Shown here: positions 27,175 to 35,338 of the stretch, one piece after another
How the letters are laid out: the number at the start of each line of letters is the position of its first letter
How positions within the stretch are numbered: position 1 is the first letter of the stretch
Assembly (NCBI GenBank): GCA_048497495.1
Contig: JAFHCF010000150.1
Span: 1-35,338 of the forward strand
Source: JAFHCF01 sp048497495
Lineage (GTDB): Bacteria; Pseudomonadota; Alphaproteobacteria; Rhizobiales; Ancalomicrobiaceae
DNA: 35,338 bases
Direction: 5' to 3'
The notes under the pieces: generated by a model
What the model was told of the DNA's origin: nothing
Seen by the model: the letters and a program-made list of their open reading frames with translations, nothing else
The model's database searches: none
Position numbers and translations under genes: made by a program

Positions 27175-27876
27175 TCAGCGGATGATGGTCCGATCGATCT
27201 TGAACAGCTTCTCGTCGGCGGGCTGATTCGGCGTGACGTTGTAGACCGCCACCGACGTATCGTAGCCCTGCGCGTCGGTCACCGTCCACTGGCGCAGTTC
27301 CGAGCTCTTGCGGTCGAAGACCATGGTGAGCTTGCCGTCGCCGAACACCGTCGACTGCTCCAGCACCACCGAGATCAGGTCCGGTTCCAGCGACACCTTG
27401 GTGACGTTGGCCTCCGATGTGAGGTCGATGTGGTCGGCGAGCAGGAAGCGCAGCGGCGTCTTCGACAGCGGATAGAGGTCCTGCGTCTGGTTCTTGATGT
27501 CGCGCACGATCACGTCGGTGCCGTCGGCGATGATGTCGAGGGCCGAGGGCTTGGCGTAGATGAAGCGGATCTTGCCCGGCCGCGACAGGTGGAATTCGCC
27601 GCCCGACTTCTCGCCGTCGGGGCCGAACTGCACGAACTCGCCGTCGAGGGTGCGCACCGAGTTGAAGTAGCGGTTGATCGCCCCCAGCGTCTCCTTCTGC
27701 TGGGAGGTGAGCCCGGCCGGCTTGACCCCCTGGCCGGCCGTGACCGGCGCCTTCGGCGCCTGGGCGTGAGCCGCGAACGGCGCCGCCAGGATCAGGCCGG
27801 CGAGCGCGGCCCCGGCGAAAAGTCGGCGGGCGAGGGCGGAGGCCGCGACGGGGCGGCGGAGCTCGGACGAAGGCAT
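27175..27876 (-). CDS. lolA: Outer-membrane lipoprotein carrier protein LolA family
   Basis: LolA carries lipoproteins across the periplasm from LolCDE to the outer membrane. The 233-residue protein has a signal peptide (LFAGAALAGLILAAPFAAHA at about 19-38, cleaved after AHA). The mature part has the half-open beta-barrel pattern: ETLGAINRYFNSVRTLDGEF at its start, then GGEFHLSRPGKIRFIYAKP, IIADGTDVIVRD and TPLRFLLADHIDL. The conserved RPGKIRF-type segment is the family mark. GAGGA stands seven bases before the ATG at 27876. It lies 119 bases after ftsK; the gene order aminotransferase-ftsK-lolA-xth is common in this bacterial order. Confidence 0.92.
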   Translation of the reverse strand: MPSSELRRPVAASALARRLFAGAALAGLILAAPFAAHAQAPKAPVTAGQGVKPAGLTSQQKETLGAINRYFNSVRTLDGEFVQFGPDGEKSGGEFHLSRPGKIRFIYAKPSALDIIADGTDVIVRDIKNQTQDLYPLSKTPLRFLLADHIDLTSEANVTKVSLEPDLISVVLEQSTVFGDGKLTMVFDRKSSELRQWTVTDAQGYDTSVAVYNVTPNQPADEKLFKIDRTIIR

Positions 27877-27995
27877 CGAACGGTCCTCGTGTGATCGATC
27901 GGTCTCGGACGTGGATGACGGGGCTCGCCCCCTCTCACCCGATGATTCGACCCGGGATCTACCCGGCCATCGTGGCGGAACCGGGGTGGCGGGGA

Positions 27996-30647
27996 TCACT
28001 CCCCGTCGCCCACCAGGATCTCGCGCTTGCCGGCGTGGTTGGCGGCGCCGACGAGGCCCTCCCGTTCCATCCGCTCGATCAACGAGGCGGCGCGGTTGTA
28101 GCCGATCTGCAGACGGCGCTGGATGTAGGAGGTCGAGGCCTTCTTGTCGCGGATGACGAGGGCCACCGCCTTGTCGTAGAGATCGGCCGATTCCTCGAGC
28201 CCGCCGACGTCGGCGTCCGGGTTCGCCTCCTCGTCCTCCGCCGTGATCGCCTCGAGATACTGCGGCGCGCCCTGACGCTTCAGATGGGCCACCACCTTCT
28301 CGACCTCGTCGTCGGAGATGAAGGGGCCGTGGACGCGCTGGATGCGGCCGCCGCCGGCCATGAACAGCATGTCGCCCTGGCCGAGCAGCTGCTCGGCGCC
28401 CTGCTCGCCGAGAATGGTGCGGCTGTCGATCTTCGAGGTCACCTGGAAGGAGATGCGGGTCGGGAAGTTGGCCTTGATCGTGCCGGTGATGACGTCGACC
28501 GACGGCCGCTGCGTCGCCATGACGATGTGGATGCCGGCGGCCCGCGCCATCTGGGCGAGACGCTGGATCGCGGTTTCGATCTCCTTGCCGGCGACCATCA
28601 TCAGGTCGGCCATCTCGTCGACGACGACGACGATGTAGGGCAGCGGCTCCAGCGCCAGCTCCTCCTGCTCGAAGATCGGCTCGCCGGTCGTGCGATGGAA
28701 CCCGGTCTGCACTTCGCGGGTCAGCACCTCGCCGCGCGCGTTGGCCTCCGCGACGCGGGCATTGAAGCCGTCGATGTTGCGCACCCCGAGCTTCGACATC
28801 TTGCGATAGCGGTCCTCCATCTCGCGCACCGTCCACTTCAGCGCCACCACCGCCTTCTTCGGATCGGTGACGACGGGGGTGAGCAGGTGCGGGATGTTGT
28901 CGTAGACCGACAGTTCGAGCATCTTCGGATCGATCATGATCAGGCGGCACTGCTGCGGCGTCAGCCGGTAGAGCAACGACACCACCATGGTGTTGATCGC
29001 CACCGACTTGCCCGAGCCGGTGGTGCCGGCGACCAGGAGATGCGGCATGCGCGCCAGATCGGCGATCACCGATTCGCCGCCGATCGTCTTGCCGAGGCAG
29101 AAGGCGAGACGCGCCTTGGTGTGCTCGAAGTCGCGGCTCGACAGCAGTTCGCGCAGGAACACCGTCTCCCGTCGCTGGTTCGGCAGTTCGATGCCGATGA
29201 CGTTGCGCCCCGGCACCACCGCGACGCGGGCCGACACCGCGCTCATCGACCGGGCGATGTCGTCGGCGAGCCCGATGACGCGCGAGGACTTCACCCCCGG
29301 CGCCGGCTCGAGCTCGTAGAGGGTGACCACCGGCCCGGGGCGGACGTGGTTGATCTCGCCCTTGATGCCGAAGTCGTCGAGCACGCCCTCGAGCGTGCCG
29401 GCGTTGCCCTCGAGGATGTCCTCGGAGAGGTCGCGATCCGGTCCGACCCGCTTCGGCTCGGCGAGCAGCGACAGCGGCGGAAACTGGTAGCCGCGCGCGT
29501 TCTCGACGATGTCGTCGCGCATGCCGACGTCGCGCGCGCCGGGCTTGCCCGGGGTCGGCGGCTTGGCGGCGGGGGTGACGGCCACCCGGCGATTGTCGAT
29601 CACCGCCGGCTGGTCGAGGTGAGCGGCCGGACCGCGCGATACCGCGAGCCAGGGCGCCGGGGCGGCGGCGGGCGGCGGCGACCAGTCGCGATCCTCGGCC
29701 TCGAACCGCAAGTCGTCGTGGGCCCAGTCGTCGTCCGGTTCGGGGGCCGGCGGCGGCGCGGCGCGCGGCGGCACCTGCCGGGGCGGCGCGAAGCCGGGCT
29801 CCACCCGGGGCGCGGCCTGACGGGTGCGCAAGCCGACGCTCGGGCGCGCCATCGGTTCGCCGAAGTCGTCGTCGCGGTCGTCGCGGCGATGGCGGAAGCG
29901 ATCGAGCAGACGCGCCAGGGAGAAGCCGTGGCGCCGAGTGTCGAGCGTCGACGAGCGCACGCCGAACATCCTGAGCAGATTGGCCCGCGCCACCAGATAG
30001 CCGTGATGGAGGCTGGCGAAGGGCATGAAGGCGCCGCCGTCGTCGTCCTCGAAGGCGTCGTCGTCCTCCACCGCCGCGGGATCGGGCCCGATCCAGGCCA
30101 GGGCCCTGAGATCGGCATAGAGCGCGAGGGCACCGAAGGCGGCGGCCAGCACGAACTGCATGATCTCGCCGTCGCCGAGAAGGCGCGCCGGAAGACGGAT
30201 CAGCATGTCGCCGGCGACACCGCCGAGCCCGACCGGCAGCGGCCAACCGTGGGCCGGCGGCAGGGTGGCCAGGGCCCCGGCGGCGGCGAGCGTCGCCACC
30301 GTCCACCAGGAGGCGAATCGCCGGTCGAAGCCCCCCTCGTGGCCGGCGACGAGGCGCCACCCGACCACCAGGAGCGGCGGCATCATCAGGGCCGAGGCGA
30401 GGCCGAGGAGTTGCATCATCAGATCGGCGACCGAGGCGCCGAAGTAGCCGAGGGCGTTGCGGGCCGGCACCGTCGTGGCATTGGAGAGGCTCGGATCGGT
30501 GGCCGACCAGGTCGCCAGCGCCGCCGCGACCGCCGCGATCGCCGCGATGGTGGCGAGCCCGGCCGCGCCGCGGAGATTTCGGGCGAGGACCTGGCGCATG
30601 TCCGGGACGGGAGCCGGACGAGACGGAGCCGAACGTGCCGAACGCAT
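27996..30647 (-). CDS. ftsK: DNA translocase FtsK
   Basis: FtsK is the septal DNA pump that clears and resolves chromosomes during division. The 883-residue protein has four N-terminal membrane spans (between residues about 25 and 200) and a Pro/Asp-rich cytoplasmic linker (about 200-390). The alpha/beta motor follows, with Walker A GTTGSGKS (541-548) and Walker B VVVVDEMADLM (about 670-680). A C-terminal gamma winged helix ends the protein (SADLYDKAVALVIRDKKAST, then YIQRRLQIGYNRAASLIERM) and would read KOPS-type polar sequences. The start at 30647 has GGGGA seven bases upstream. An internal Met at codon 17 (30599) is an alternative. It lies 26 bases after the aminotransferase gene, so both are probably cotranscribed. 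Confidence 0.96.
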   Translation of the reverse strand: MRSARSAPSRPAPVPDMRQVLARNLRGAAGLATIAAIAAVAAALATWSATDPSLSNATTVPARNALGYFGASVADLMMQLLGLASALMMPPLLVVGWRLVAGHEGGFDRRFASWWTVATLAAAGALATLPPAHGWPLPVGLGGVAGDMLIRLPARLLGDGEIMQFVLAAAFGALALYADLRALAWIGPDPAAVEDDDAFEDDDGGAFMPFASLHHGYLVARANLLRMFGVRSSTLDTRRHGFSLARLLDRFRHRRDDRDDDFGEPMARPSVGLRTRQAAPRVEPGFAPPRQVPPRAAPPPAPEPDDDWAHDDLRFEAEDRDWSPPPAAAPAPWLAVSRGPAAHLDQPAVIDNRRVAVTPAAKPPTPGKPGARDVGMRDDIVENARGYQFPPLSLLAEPKRVGPDRDLSEDILEGNAGTLEGVLDDFGIKGEINHVRPGPVVTLYELEPAPGVKSSRVIGLADDIARSMSAVSARVAVVPGRNVIGIELPNQRRETVFLRELLSSRDFEHTKARLAFCLGKTIGGESVIADLARMPHLLVAGTTGSGKSVAINTMVVSLLYRLTPQQCRLIMIDPKMLELSVYDNIPHLLTPVVTDPKKAVVALKWTVREMEDRYRKMSKLGVRNIDGFNARVAEANARGEVLTREVQTGFHRTTGEPIFEQEELALEPLPYIVVVVDEMADLMMVAGKEIETAIQRLAQMARAAGIHIVMATQRPSVDVITGTIKANFPTRISFQVTSKIDSRTILGEQGAEQLLGQGDMLFMAGGGRIQRVHGPFISDDEVEKVVAHLKRQGAPQYLEAITAEDEEANPDADVGGLEESADLYDKAVALVIRDKKASTSYIQRRLQIGYNRAASLIERMEREGLVGAANHAGKREILVGDGE

Positions 30648-30673
30648 GGAGGCGTCCCCTGTTTGCCTCGGTC

Positions 30674-31903
30674 TCAACCGAGGGTTTCGACGATACGGCC
30701 GAGCGCTTCTTCGGTCAGCGCCGGCGATTCGACCATGGCGATGCGCAGATGGCGCTCGCCCGGATTGTGGCCCTCCGGCGAGAGGCCGCAGAGATAGCCG
30801 CCGGGCACGGTCCGCACCCCGGCCTCCCGCCACAGCCGCGTCGCCACCACCTCGCCGCCGCCGAGGGCCGAGACGTCGAGCCACAGGAAGAAGCCGCCGG
30901 CCGGCGTCGCATGGCCGAAGCGATCGCCGAGGATGCGGCGCGCGGCGGCGAACTTGGCGTCGTAGAGGCGGCGGTTCTCGATCACGTGCGCCTCGTCGCC
31001 GAAGGCCGCCACCGCCACCGCCTGCACCGGGCCGGGCACCTGCGGCGCCGCCATGTTGCGGAAGGCCGCCCATGTCCTGAGGAAATCGGGATCGCCGGCG
31101 GCGAAACCGCATCGCAGCCCCGGCAGGTTCGATCGCTTCGACAGCGAGTTGAAGGCGACGACGCGGTCGAGCCCGGCGCCGATGTCGTGCGCCGCGGCGA
31201 GCACCCCGTCGGGCGCCGCTTCGCCGCGATAGATCTCCGAATAGCATTCGTCGGCGAACAGCATGAAGTCGTGCGCCCGCGCCGTCTCGATCACGCCGCG
31301 CCAGTCCGCACGGCTCGCCACCGCGCCTTGCGGATTGGCCGGCGAAGCGTAGTAGAGCGCCACCGTGCGATCGAGCAGTTCGGGGGAAAGGGCCGAAAGA
31401 TCGGGCAGGAACCCGGTCTGCGGCCCCGCGTCGATCATCACCGCCTCGCAGCCCGCCGCCACCGCGCCGGCCGCATAGGCCTGGTAGAAGGGATTGGGCA
31501 GGAGGATCGCCGGCCGGTCGGTCACCTTGCGCGACCGGCGCTTCGCCTCCAGCGCCGCGAAGAACAGCCCCTCGCGCGATCCGTTGAGCGGCAGCACCCC
31601 GTGTTCGGGATCGACCGCCGCGGTGAGCCCGAATCGCCGATCGATCCATCCCGCCACCGCCCGGCGGAAGGCCTCGGTGCCCTTGATCGCCGGATAGCGG
31701 CCGAAACCGTCGATCTCGCGCGCGATCACCGGCGCGACGAAGTCGGGCACCGGGTGACGCGGCTCGCCGATCGTCAGGTTGATCGGCGCGCGCCCCGGCG
31801 CGATCGGCGCCAAGAGGTCGGCGAGCCGCTGGAACGGCGACGCGAAGGTCGGTTCGGCGGGCTTGCCGGAAGGGGAATGAGGGGGTGTCGTCGGTCCGGT
31901 CAT
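30674..31903 (-). CDS. Class I/II PLP-dependent aminotransferase (DapC-like)
   Basis: The 409-residue fold-type I aminotransferase transfers amino groups using pyridoxal phosphate. The PLP lysine is in FNSLSKRSNLPGLRCG (Lys256). Asn190 (SPANPQG), Asp218 and Tyr221 (FADECYSEIY) are the other cofactor contacts, and NLTIGEPRHPVPDFV marks the N-terminal substrate segment. Homologues beside ftsK in related bacteria are often annotated as N-succinyldiaminopimelate or aspartate aminotransferases; I cannot decide between these. The first gene of the aminotransferase-ftsK-lolA-xth series, it should have its promoter in 31904-32030. Confidence 0.92.
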   Translation of the reverse strand: MTGPTTPPHSPSGKPAEPTFASPFQRLADLLAPIAPGRAPINLTIGEPRHPVPDFVAPVIAREIDGFGRYPAIKGTEAFRRAVAGWIDRRFGLTAAVDPEHGVLPLNGSREGLFFAALEAKRRSRKVTDRPAILLPNPFYQAYAAGAVAAGCEAVMIDAGPQTGFLPDLSALSPELLDRTVALYYASPANPQGAVASRADWRGVIETARAHDFMLFADECYSEIYRGEAAPDGVLAAAHDIGAGLDRVVAFNSLSKRSNLPGLRCGFAAGDPDFLRTWAAFRNMAAPQVPGPVQAVAVAAFGDEAHVIENRRLYDAKFAAARRILGDRFGHATPAGGFFLWLDVSALGGGEVVATRLWREAGVRTVPGGYLCGLSPEGHNPGERHLRIAMVESPALTEEALGRIVETLG

Positions 31904-32013
31904 GATTCTCGGGCGTGTCCGTTGCTCGGACCCGAGCCTAGAGACCGACGGTTAAGGCGCTGTTAACCAAGCCCCCTCGTTTCACCGCCTCGGCCCGGTT
32001 TCACCCACCCCCT

Positions 32014-32030
32014 CGAGGCGACGCCTCGAA
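32014..32030. repeat. Perfect 17-base palindrome between glnK-amtB and the aminotransferase gene
   Basis: TCGAGGCG-A-CGCCTCGA is an exact inverted repeat around one central base. It is immediately downstream of the amtB terminator on the minus strand and about 110 bases before the aminotransferase start. It may be a second hairpin of the terminator region or an operator. Confidence 0.4.
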
Positions 32031-32035
32031 TAGGA

Positions 32036-32067
32036 AAAACCCCGGGCGGCAAGGCCGTCCGGGGTTC
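32036..32067 (-). terminator. Intrinsic terminator after amtB
   Basis: Read on the minus strand, AACCCCGGACGGC pairs with GCCGCCCGGGTT (one bulge, one wobble) with a short loop, and is followed by TTTTTCC. The T-run makes this the clearest intrinsic terminator in the window. It lies about 45 bases after the amtB stop. Confidence 0.8.
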
Positions 32068-32110
32068 GAAGCATGGGGCGTGCCGGCGGAGGCCGCCGAC
32101 CCGACCGCGA

Positions 32111-33544
32111 TCAGTTGTAGGCGCGCTCGCCGTGGCTCGAGATGTCGAGACCCTCGCGCTCGGCCTGTTCGGAGACGCGGATGCCCATGGTCATCTTGAG
32201 GACCAGCAGCGTCACCGCCGACACCACGGCGGTCAGCACGATGCAGACGAGCACGGCCTTGGCCTGGATGATGAACTGGCCACCGATCGAGTAGTCGGCG
32301 CCACCGACGCCGAAGCCACCGAGAGCCGGCGAGGAGACCACCGCGGTGCCGAGAGCGCCGATGATGCCGCCGATGCCGTGCACGCCGAAGACGTCGAGGC
32401 TGTCGTCGTAGCCGAAGATGGCCTTCAACTGGAGGACCGCCCAGAGGCAGGCCACGCCGGCGACGGCGCCCAGCACGATGGCGCCACCGGCACCGGCCAG
32501 ACCGGCGGCCGGGGTGATGGCGACGAGACCGGCGACCGCGCCCGAGGCCGCGCCGAGCAGCGAGGCATGACCGCGGACCAGCCATTCGACGAACATCCAC
32601 GCCAGCGCGGCGGCGGCCGTGGCGACGGTGGTGTTGAGCACCGCCTGAGCGGTCAGGCCGTTGGCCTCGAGGTTGGAACCGGCGTTGAAGCCGAACCAGC
32701 CGACCCACAGGAGGCAGGCGCCGACCATGGTGAGCACGAGGTTGTGCGGCGCCATGTTGTCCTTGCCGAAGCCGACGCGCGGTCCGAGGACGATACAGGC
32801 GACCAGACCCGCGACACCGGCGTTGATGTGCACGACGGTGCCACCGGCGAAGTCGAGGGCGCCCCAGCCGAAGAGCAGACCCGAGGGCGCGTCGGCGGCG
32901 CTCGGACCACCCCACCACCAGACCATGTGGGCCATCGGCAGGTAGGAGAAGGTGAACCACACCGCGAGGAAGATCATCACGGCGGAGAACTTGATGCGCT
33001 CGGCGAAGGCGCCGACGATCAGCGCCGGGGTGATCGCGGCGAAGGTCATCTGGAAGATGACGAAGGTCATTTCAGGGATGTAGACGCCCTTGGAGAAGGT
33101 CTCGATCACGGAATCGGGGGTGATTCCGGCGAGGAAGAGCTTGTCGAGGGTACCGATGAAGGGGGTCAGGGCGGTGACTTCTTCCGCCTTGCCGGCGCCG
33201 GTGAAGGCGAGCGAATAGCCGTAGACGACCCAGAGGATGGTGATCAGCGAGAAGCCGGCGAGAACCTGGGCGAGGATCGAGAGCACGTTCTTGGAACGCA
33301 CCAGGCCACCGTAGAACAGCGCCAGACCCGGGATCGTCATCATGATGACGAGGATCGTCGAGATCAGCATCCAGGCGGTGTCGCCCTTGTTGACCACCGG
33401 GGCGGCCGCGGCCACGGCCGGAGCGGCGGCGGCGGCGGCATCTTGAGCGAGAGCGGGAAGGGCGGAGGCGACCGAAAGGGCGAACGCCAGGAGCGACGTC
33501 TTGGCGACTCCGGTGCCTCGGTCGAGAGAGTGGACAGTCTTCAT
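32111..33544 (-). CDS. amtB: Ammonium transporter
   Basis: Amt proteins conduct ammonium across the inner membrane. The 477-residue protein has a signal peptide (LLAFALSVASALPALA) and an Ala-rich spacer, then eleven transmembrane segments starting at DTAWMLISTILVIMMTIPGL. The paired pore histidines are in GGTVVHINAGVAGL and DVFGVHGIGGIIGAL, and FYGGLVRSKNVL and GWFGFNAGSNL are family motifs. Two nearby ATGs exist (33553 and 33544). I chose 33544 because GGGAG is correctly spaced for it and too close to the other. It follows glnK by 23 bases and shares its sigma-54 promoter, as expected for nitrogen-regulated uptake gated by GlnK. Confidence 0.97.
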   Translation of the reverse strand: MKTVHSLDRGTGVAKTSLLAFALSVASALPALAQDAAAAAAPAVAAAAPVVNKGDTAWMLISTILVIMMTIPGLALFYGGLVRSKNVLSILAQVLAGFSLITILWVVYGYSLAFTGAGKAEEVTALTPFIGTLDKLFLAGITPDSVIETFSKGVYIPEMTFVIFQMTFAAITPALIVGAFAERIKFSAVMIFLAVWFTFSYLPMAHMVWWWGGPSAADAPSGLLFGWGALDFAGGTVVHINAGVAGLVACIVLGPRVGFGKDNMAPHNLVLTMVGACLLWVGWFGFNAGSNLEANGLTAQAVLNTTVATAAAALAWMFVEWLVRGHASLLGAASGAVAGLVAITPAAGLAGAGGAIVLGAVAGVACLWAVLQLKAIFGYDDSLDVFGVHGIGGIIGALGTAVVSSPALGGFGVGGADYSIGGQFIIQAKAVLVCIVLTAVVSAVTLLVLKMTMGIRVSEQAEREGLDISSHGERAYN

Positions 33545-33567
33545 CACTTGCATTCTCCCAGAGGAAC

Positions 33568-33906
33568 TCAGAGCGCTTCGGAGTCGGTTTCGCCGGTGCG
33601 GATACGAACCGCCTGGTCGATGCCGTAGACGAAGATCTTGCCGTCGCCGATCTGGCCGGTCTTGGCCGCCGAGGAGATCGCGGCGACGACCTTCTCGACC
33701 TGATCGGTGGCGACCGCGATCTCGATCTTGATCTTCGGCAGGAAGCTGACCGCGTACTCGGTGCCGCGGTAGATCTCGGTGTGACCCTTCTGGCGGCCGT
33801 AGCCCTTGACCTCGGTCACGGTGAGACCCTGGACGCCGATCGCGGTGAGGGCGTCGCGCACCTCGTCCAACTTGAACGGCTTGATGATGGCCATCACGAA
33901 TTTCAT
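33568..33906 (-). CDS. glnK: P-II family nitrogen regulatory protein GlnK
   Basis: GlnK is a 112-residue trimeric signal protein that senses 2-oxoglutarate, ATP/ADP and, through uridylylation, glutamine. It blocks AmtB when nitrogen is plentiful. The T-loop GHTEIYRGTEYAVSFLPK has the uridylylated Tyr51, the B-loop is KTGQIGDGKIFV, and the N-terminus MKFVMAIIKPFKLDEVRDAL is diagnostic. Its place immediately before amtB, in the same transcript, favours GlnK over GlnB. A sigma-54 promoter lies about 100 bases upstream. Confidence 0.96.
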   Translation of the reverse strand: MKFVMAIIKPFKLDEVRDALTAIGVQGLTVTEVKGYGRQKGHTEIYRGTEYAVSFLPKIKIEIAVATDQVEKVVAAISSAAKTGQIGDGKIFVYGIDQAVRIRTGETDSEAL

Positions 33907-34323
33907 GTGGTGGTTCCCGTTTCCTGATCGCCCGGGTTGAGCGGGCCCTGAACTGAGGACTGGTGACGGCGGGCCCGTGGTCCGTCGGCGCCGACCCTAG
34001 GGAATCAAGCTTCGTGCCAAGTGCCTCACATGGCAGGTAATCGCTTGGAATGTTTACTTATTCGCAATGTTTGCGGGAACCGGCCGGAAGGGTCGAAACC
34101 ACGGTCTGCATAAAAAATGTGCTGGCCTCGCTCAAATCCGGCCGATTCATGGCGATCCGCCCCGATTCGCTGCTCGAGAATTGAGCTGCTGCACAAAGTG
34201 GCTGCGTCCGTCCGGTGCCCGGCGCGCCGGCTCCGAGACCTCGGAACGGCCTTCCTCGCGCGCCGGCGAGCGCCGTTTCGCTGGTCATGTTGTCGCGGGG
34301 GCGCGTCGCCGAGCGTCCTGCCG
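33907..34323. other. Intergenic region upstream of glnK
   Basis: These 417 bases hold the sigma-54 promoter and probably activator sites. The part 34022-34200 is less GC-rich than its surroundings and includes the perfect palindrome CGCAA-TGT-TTGCG (34063-34075). No gene with a credible start or composition is visible, and no clear terminator follows the tesB stop at 34324. Confidence 0.6.
34003..34021 (-). promoter_or_regulatory. Sigma-54 (RpoN) promoter of glnK-amtB
   Basis: On the minus strand, TTGGCACG-aagc-TTGAT carries the -24 GG and the -12 region at canonical spacing; it departs from the consensus (YTGGCACG-N4-TTGCW) mainly at one base of the -12 element. Transcription would start near 33993, about 85-90 bases before the glnK ATG. 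Possible NtrC-like half sites upstream, such as TGCA-N10-GC at 34107-34122, are weak. NtrC-dependent activation under nitrogen limitation is inferred from the gene pair and promoter type. Confidence 0.75.
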
Positions 34324-35190
34324 TCACGGCTTCGGGCGAGCCCGGCGAATGAGCCCTTCTTGGGCGGTGGAGACCACCAGCCGGCCGTCCGGCGTATAGA
34401 GCGCCCCACGGCAGAAGCCCCGCCCACCGCCGGTGAAGGGGCTGTCCTGGGCATAGAGCAGCCAATCGTCGAAGCGGAACGGCGCGTGGAACCACATGGC
34501 GTGGTCGAGGCTGGCGAGTTGCAGGTCCTTGTCGAACACCGAGCGGCCGTGGGCGAAGAGCGCGGTGTCGAGCAGGGTCAGGTCCGAGGCATAGGCGAGC
34601 ACCGCCGCATGCACCGCCTGATCGTCCGGAAGCGGCCCGGTGGCGCGCGCCCACACCTGCTGGCGCGGCTCGTGGCGATGGCGGGTGAGATAATGGGCGA
34701 AGTCGACCGGGCGCATCTCGATCGGCCGCTCCCGCTCCCAATAGTGGCGCACGTTCGGCGGCGCCTTCTCCAGGAACTTCGCCTTCAGTTCCGCCTCGCC
34801 CGGCAGATCCTCGGGCGCCGTCGTCGCCGGCATCGGCAGCTGGTGCTCGAGCCCCTCCTCGTGGACGTGGAACGATGCCTCCATCGAGAAGATCGCCTTG
34901 CCGTGCTGGATGCCGCGCACCCGCCGGGTGGTGAAACTGCCGCCGTCGCGAATACGATCGACCTCGTAGACGATCGGCACCGACGGGTCGCCGGGCCGCA
35001 TGAAATAGCCGTGGAGCGAATGCACCGGCCGATCCGCCACCGTGCGGGTCGCCGCCACCAGCGCCTGGCCGATCACCTGGCCGCCGAACACCCGCTGCCA
35101 GCCGACCTGTGGGCTGCGGCCACGAAACAGATCGAGTTCCAGGGTCTCGAGATCGAGAATCTCCAGGAGTTGGGCGACGGCGGCGGACAT
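34324..35190 (-). CDS. tesB: Acyl-CoA thioesterase II
   Basis: TesB hydrolyses acyl-CoA to free fatty acid and CoA in the cytoplasm. From the ATG at 35190 it has 288 residues, almost the E. coli length (286). Both hotdog domains are present: the N-terminal half with GGQVIGQALVAATRTV and HSLHGYFMRPGD, and the C-terminal half with SLDHAMWFHAPFRFDDWLLY. The catalytic triad positions are represented by the Asp in YASDLTLLDTAL, the Ser/Thr around PFTGGGRGF and the Gln of STAQEGLIR. The open frame extends to 35238, but TesB proteins start at about MSAAVAQLLEILDLE, so 35190 is preferred. In related bacteria it is often near amtB-glnK, as here. Confidence 0.95.
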   Translation of the reverse strand: MSAAVAQLLEILDLETLELDLFRGRSPQVGWQRVFGGQVIGQALVAATRTVADRPVHSLHGYFMRPGDPSVPIVYEVDRIRDGGSFTTRRVRGIQHGKAIFSMEASFHVHEEGLEHQLPMPATTAPEDLPGEAELKAKFLEKAPPNVRHYWERERPIEMRPVDFAHYLTRHRHEPRQQVWARATGPLPDDQAVHAAVLAYASDLTLLDTALFAHGRSVFDKDLQLASLDHAMWFHAPFRFDDWLLYAQDSPFTGGGRGFCRGALYTPDGRLVVSTAQEGLIRRARPKP

Positions 35191-35338
35191 GGGCGACCCC
35201 GGGGACGGACGAACCGATAGGGCAGGATGATCCCGCAAGGTGCGTCGAGGCCGGCGGCGGCGTCAAGCTCGACCTTTCGCGGGTTCGGTGGCGTTCCGTC
35301 TCGCCGGGGACTATGTAGGGGCGGGCGCCGCGCGCGGC

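Noticed and set aside
27891..30797. 968-codon plus-strand open frame opposite ftsK
   Set aside because: Same composition artefact; the minus strand carries FtsK with Walker motifs and gamma domain.

Overview
The window is chromosomal DNA from a GC-rich alphaproteobacterium, most likely of the order Hyphomicrobiales (Rhizobiales). This rests on base composition, on the gene set (an OmpR-type regulator beside a lone cyclic-nucleotide-binding protein; an aminotransferase-ftsK-lolA-xth cluster; glnK-amtB) and on palindromic intergenic elements of the kind common in that order. The genus cannot be fixed from the sequence alone. I see no rRNA, tRNA, CRISPR array, transposase or integrase.

Layout. 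1-3650: the end of an RND efflux adaptor and a complete RND permease, translationally coupled. 3698-4423 (-): an unusual LuxR-type regulator. 4424-5094: a gene-free stretch rich in inverted repeats. 5095-6442 (-): a class I glutamine amidotransferase and a TerB-like protein. 6680-7966 (+): an M20 deacylase, convergent with a secreted GH3 beta-glucosidase (7974-10220, -). 10441-11802 (+): an OmpR-family response regulator and a single-domain cyclic-nucleotide-binding protein. 11951-13150 (+): one AT-rich gene of unknown function, clearly foreign in composition. 13303-14553 (-): ispG, divergent from a ChaA-type cation/proton antiporter (14719-15846, +), followed by argG (15968-17194, +). 17264-18909 (-): a Bcr/CflA-type MFS exporter with its MarR regulator, coupled by a GTGA overlap and preceded by a palindromic operator. 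19159-20976 (+): typA. 21276-23601 (+): feoA, feoB and a small Cys-rich Feo protein, with a Fur-like box upstream. 23831-25276 (+): an aldehyde dehydrogenase. 25439-31903 (-): thpR, xth, lolA, ftsK and a class I/II aminotransferase. 32111-33906 (-): glnK-amtB behind a strong sigma-54 promoter match. 34324-35190 (-): tesB.

Most genes are housekeeping or ordinary accessory functions: iron uptake under probable Fur control, nitrogen sensing under sigma-54/NtrC-type control, arginine and isoprenoid synthesis, division and chromosome segregation, envelope lipoprotein transport, and efflux. The parts that are hardest to explain are the lone AT-rich gene at 11951-13150, the nested inverted-repeat module at 4892-5097, which looks like a structured RNA or a mosaic palindromic repeat, and the LuxR-type regulator whose ligand-binding core seems replaced by a Pro/Ala-rich stretch. 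No multi-gene defence or novel biosynthetic system is evident.
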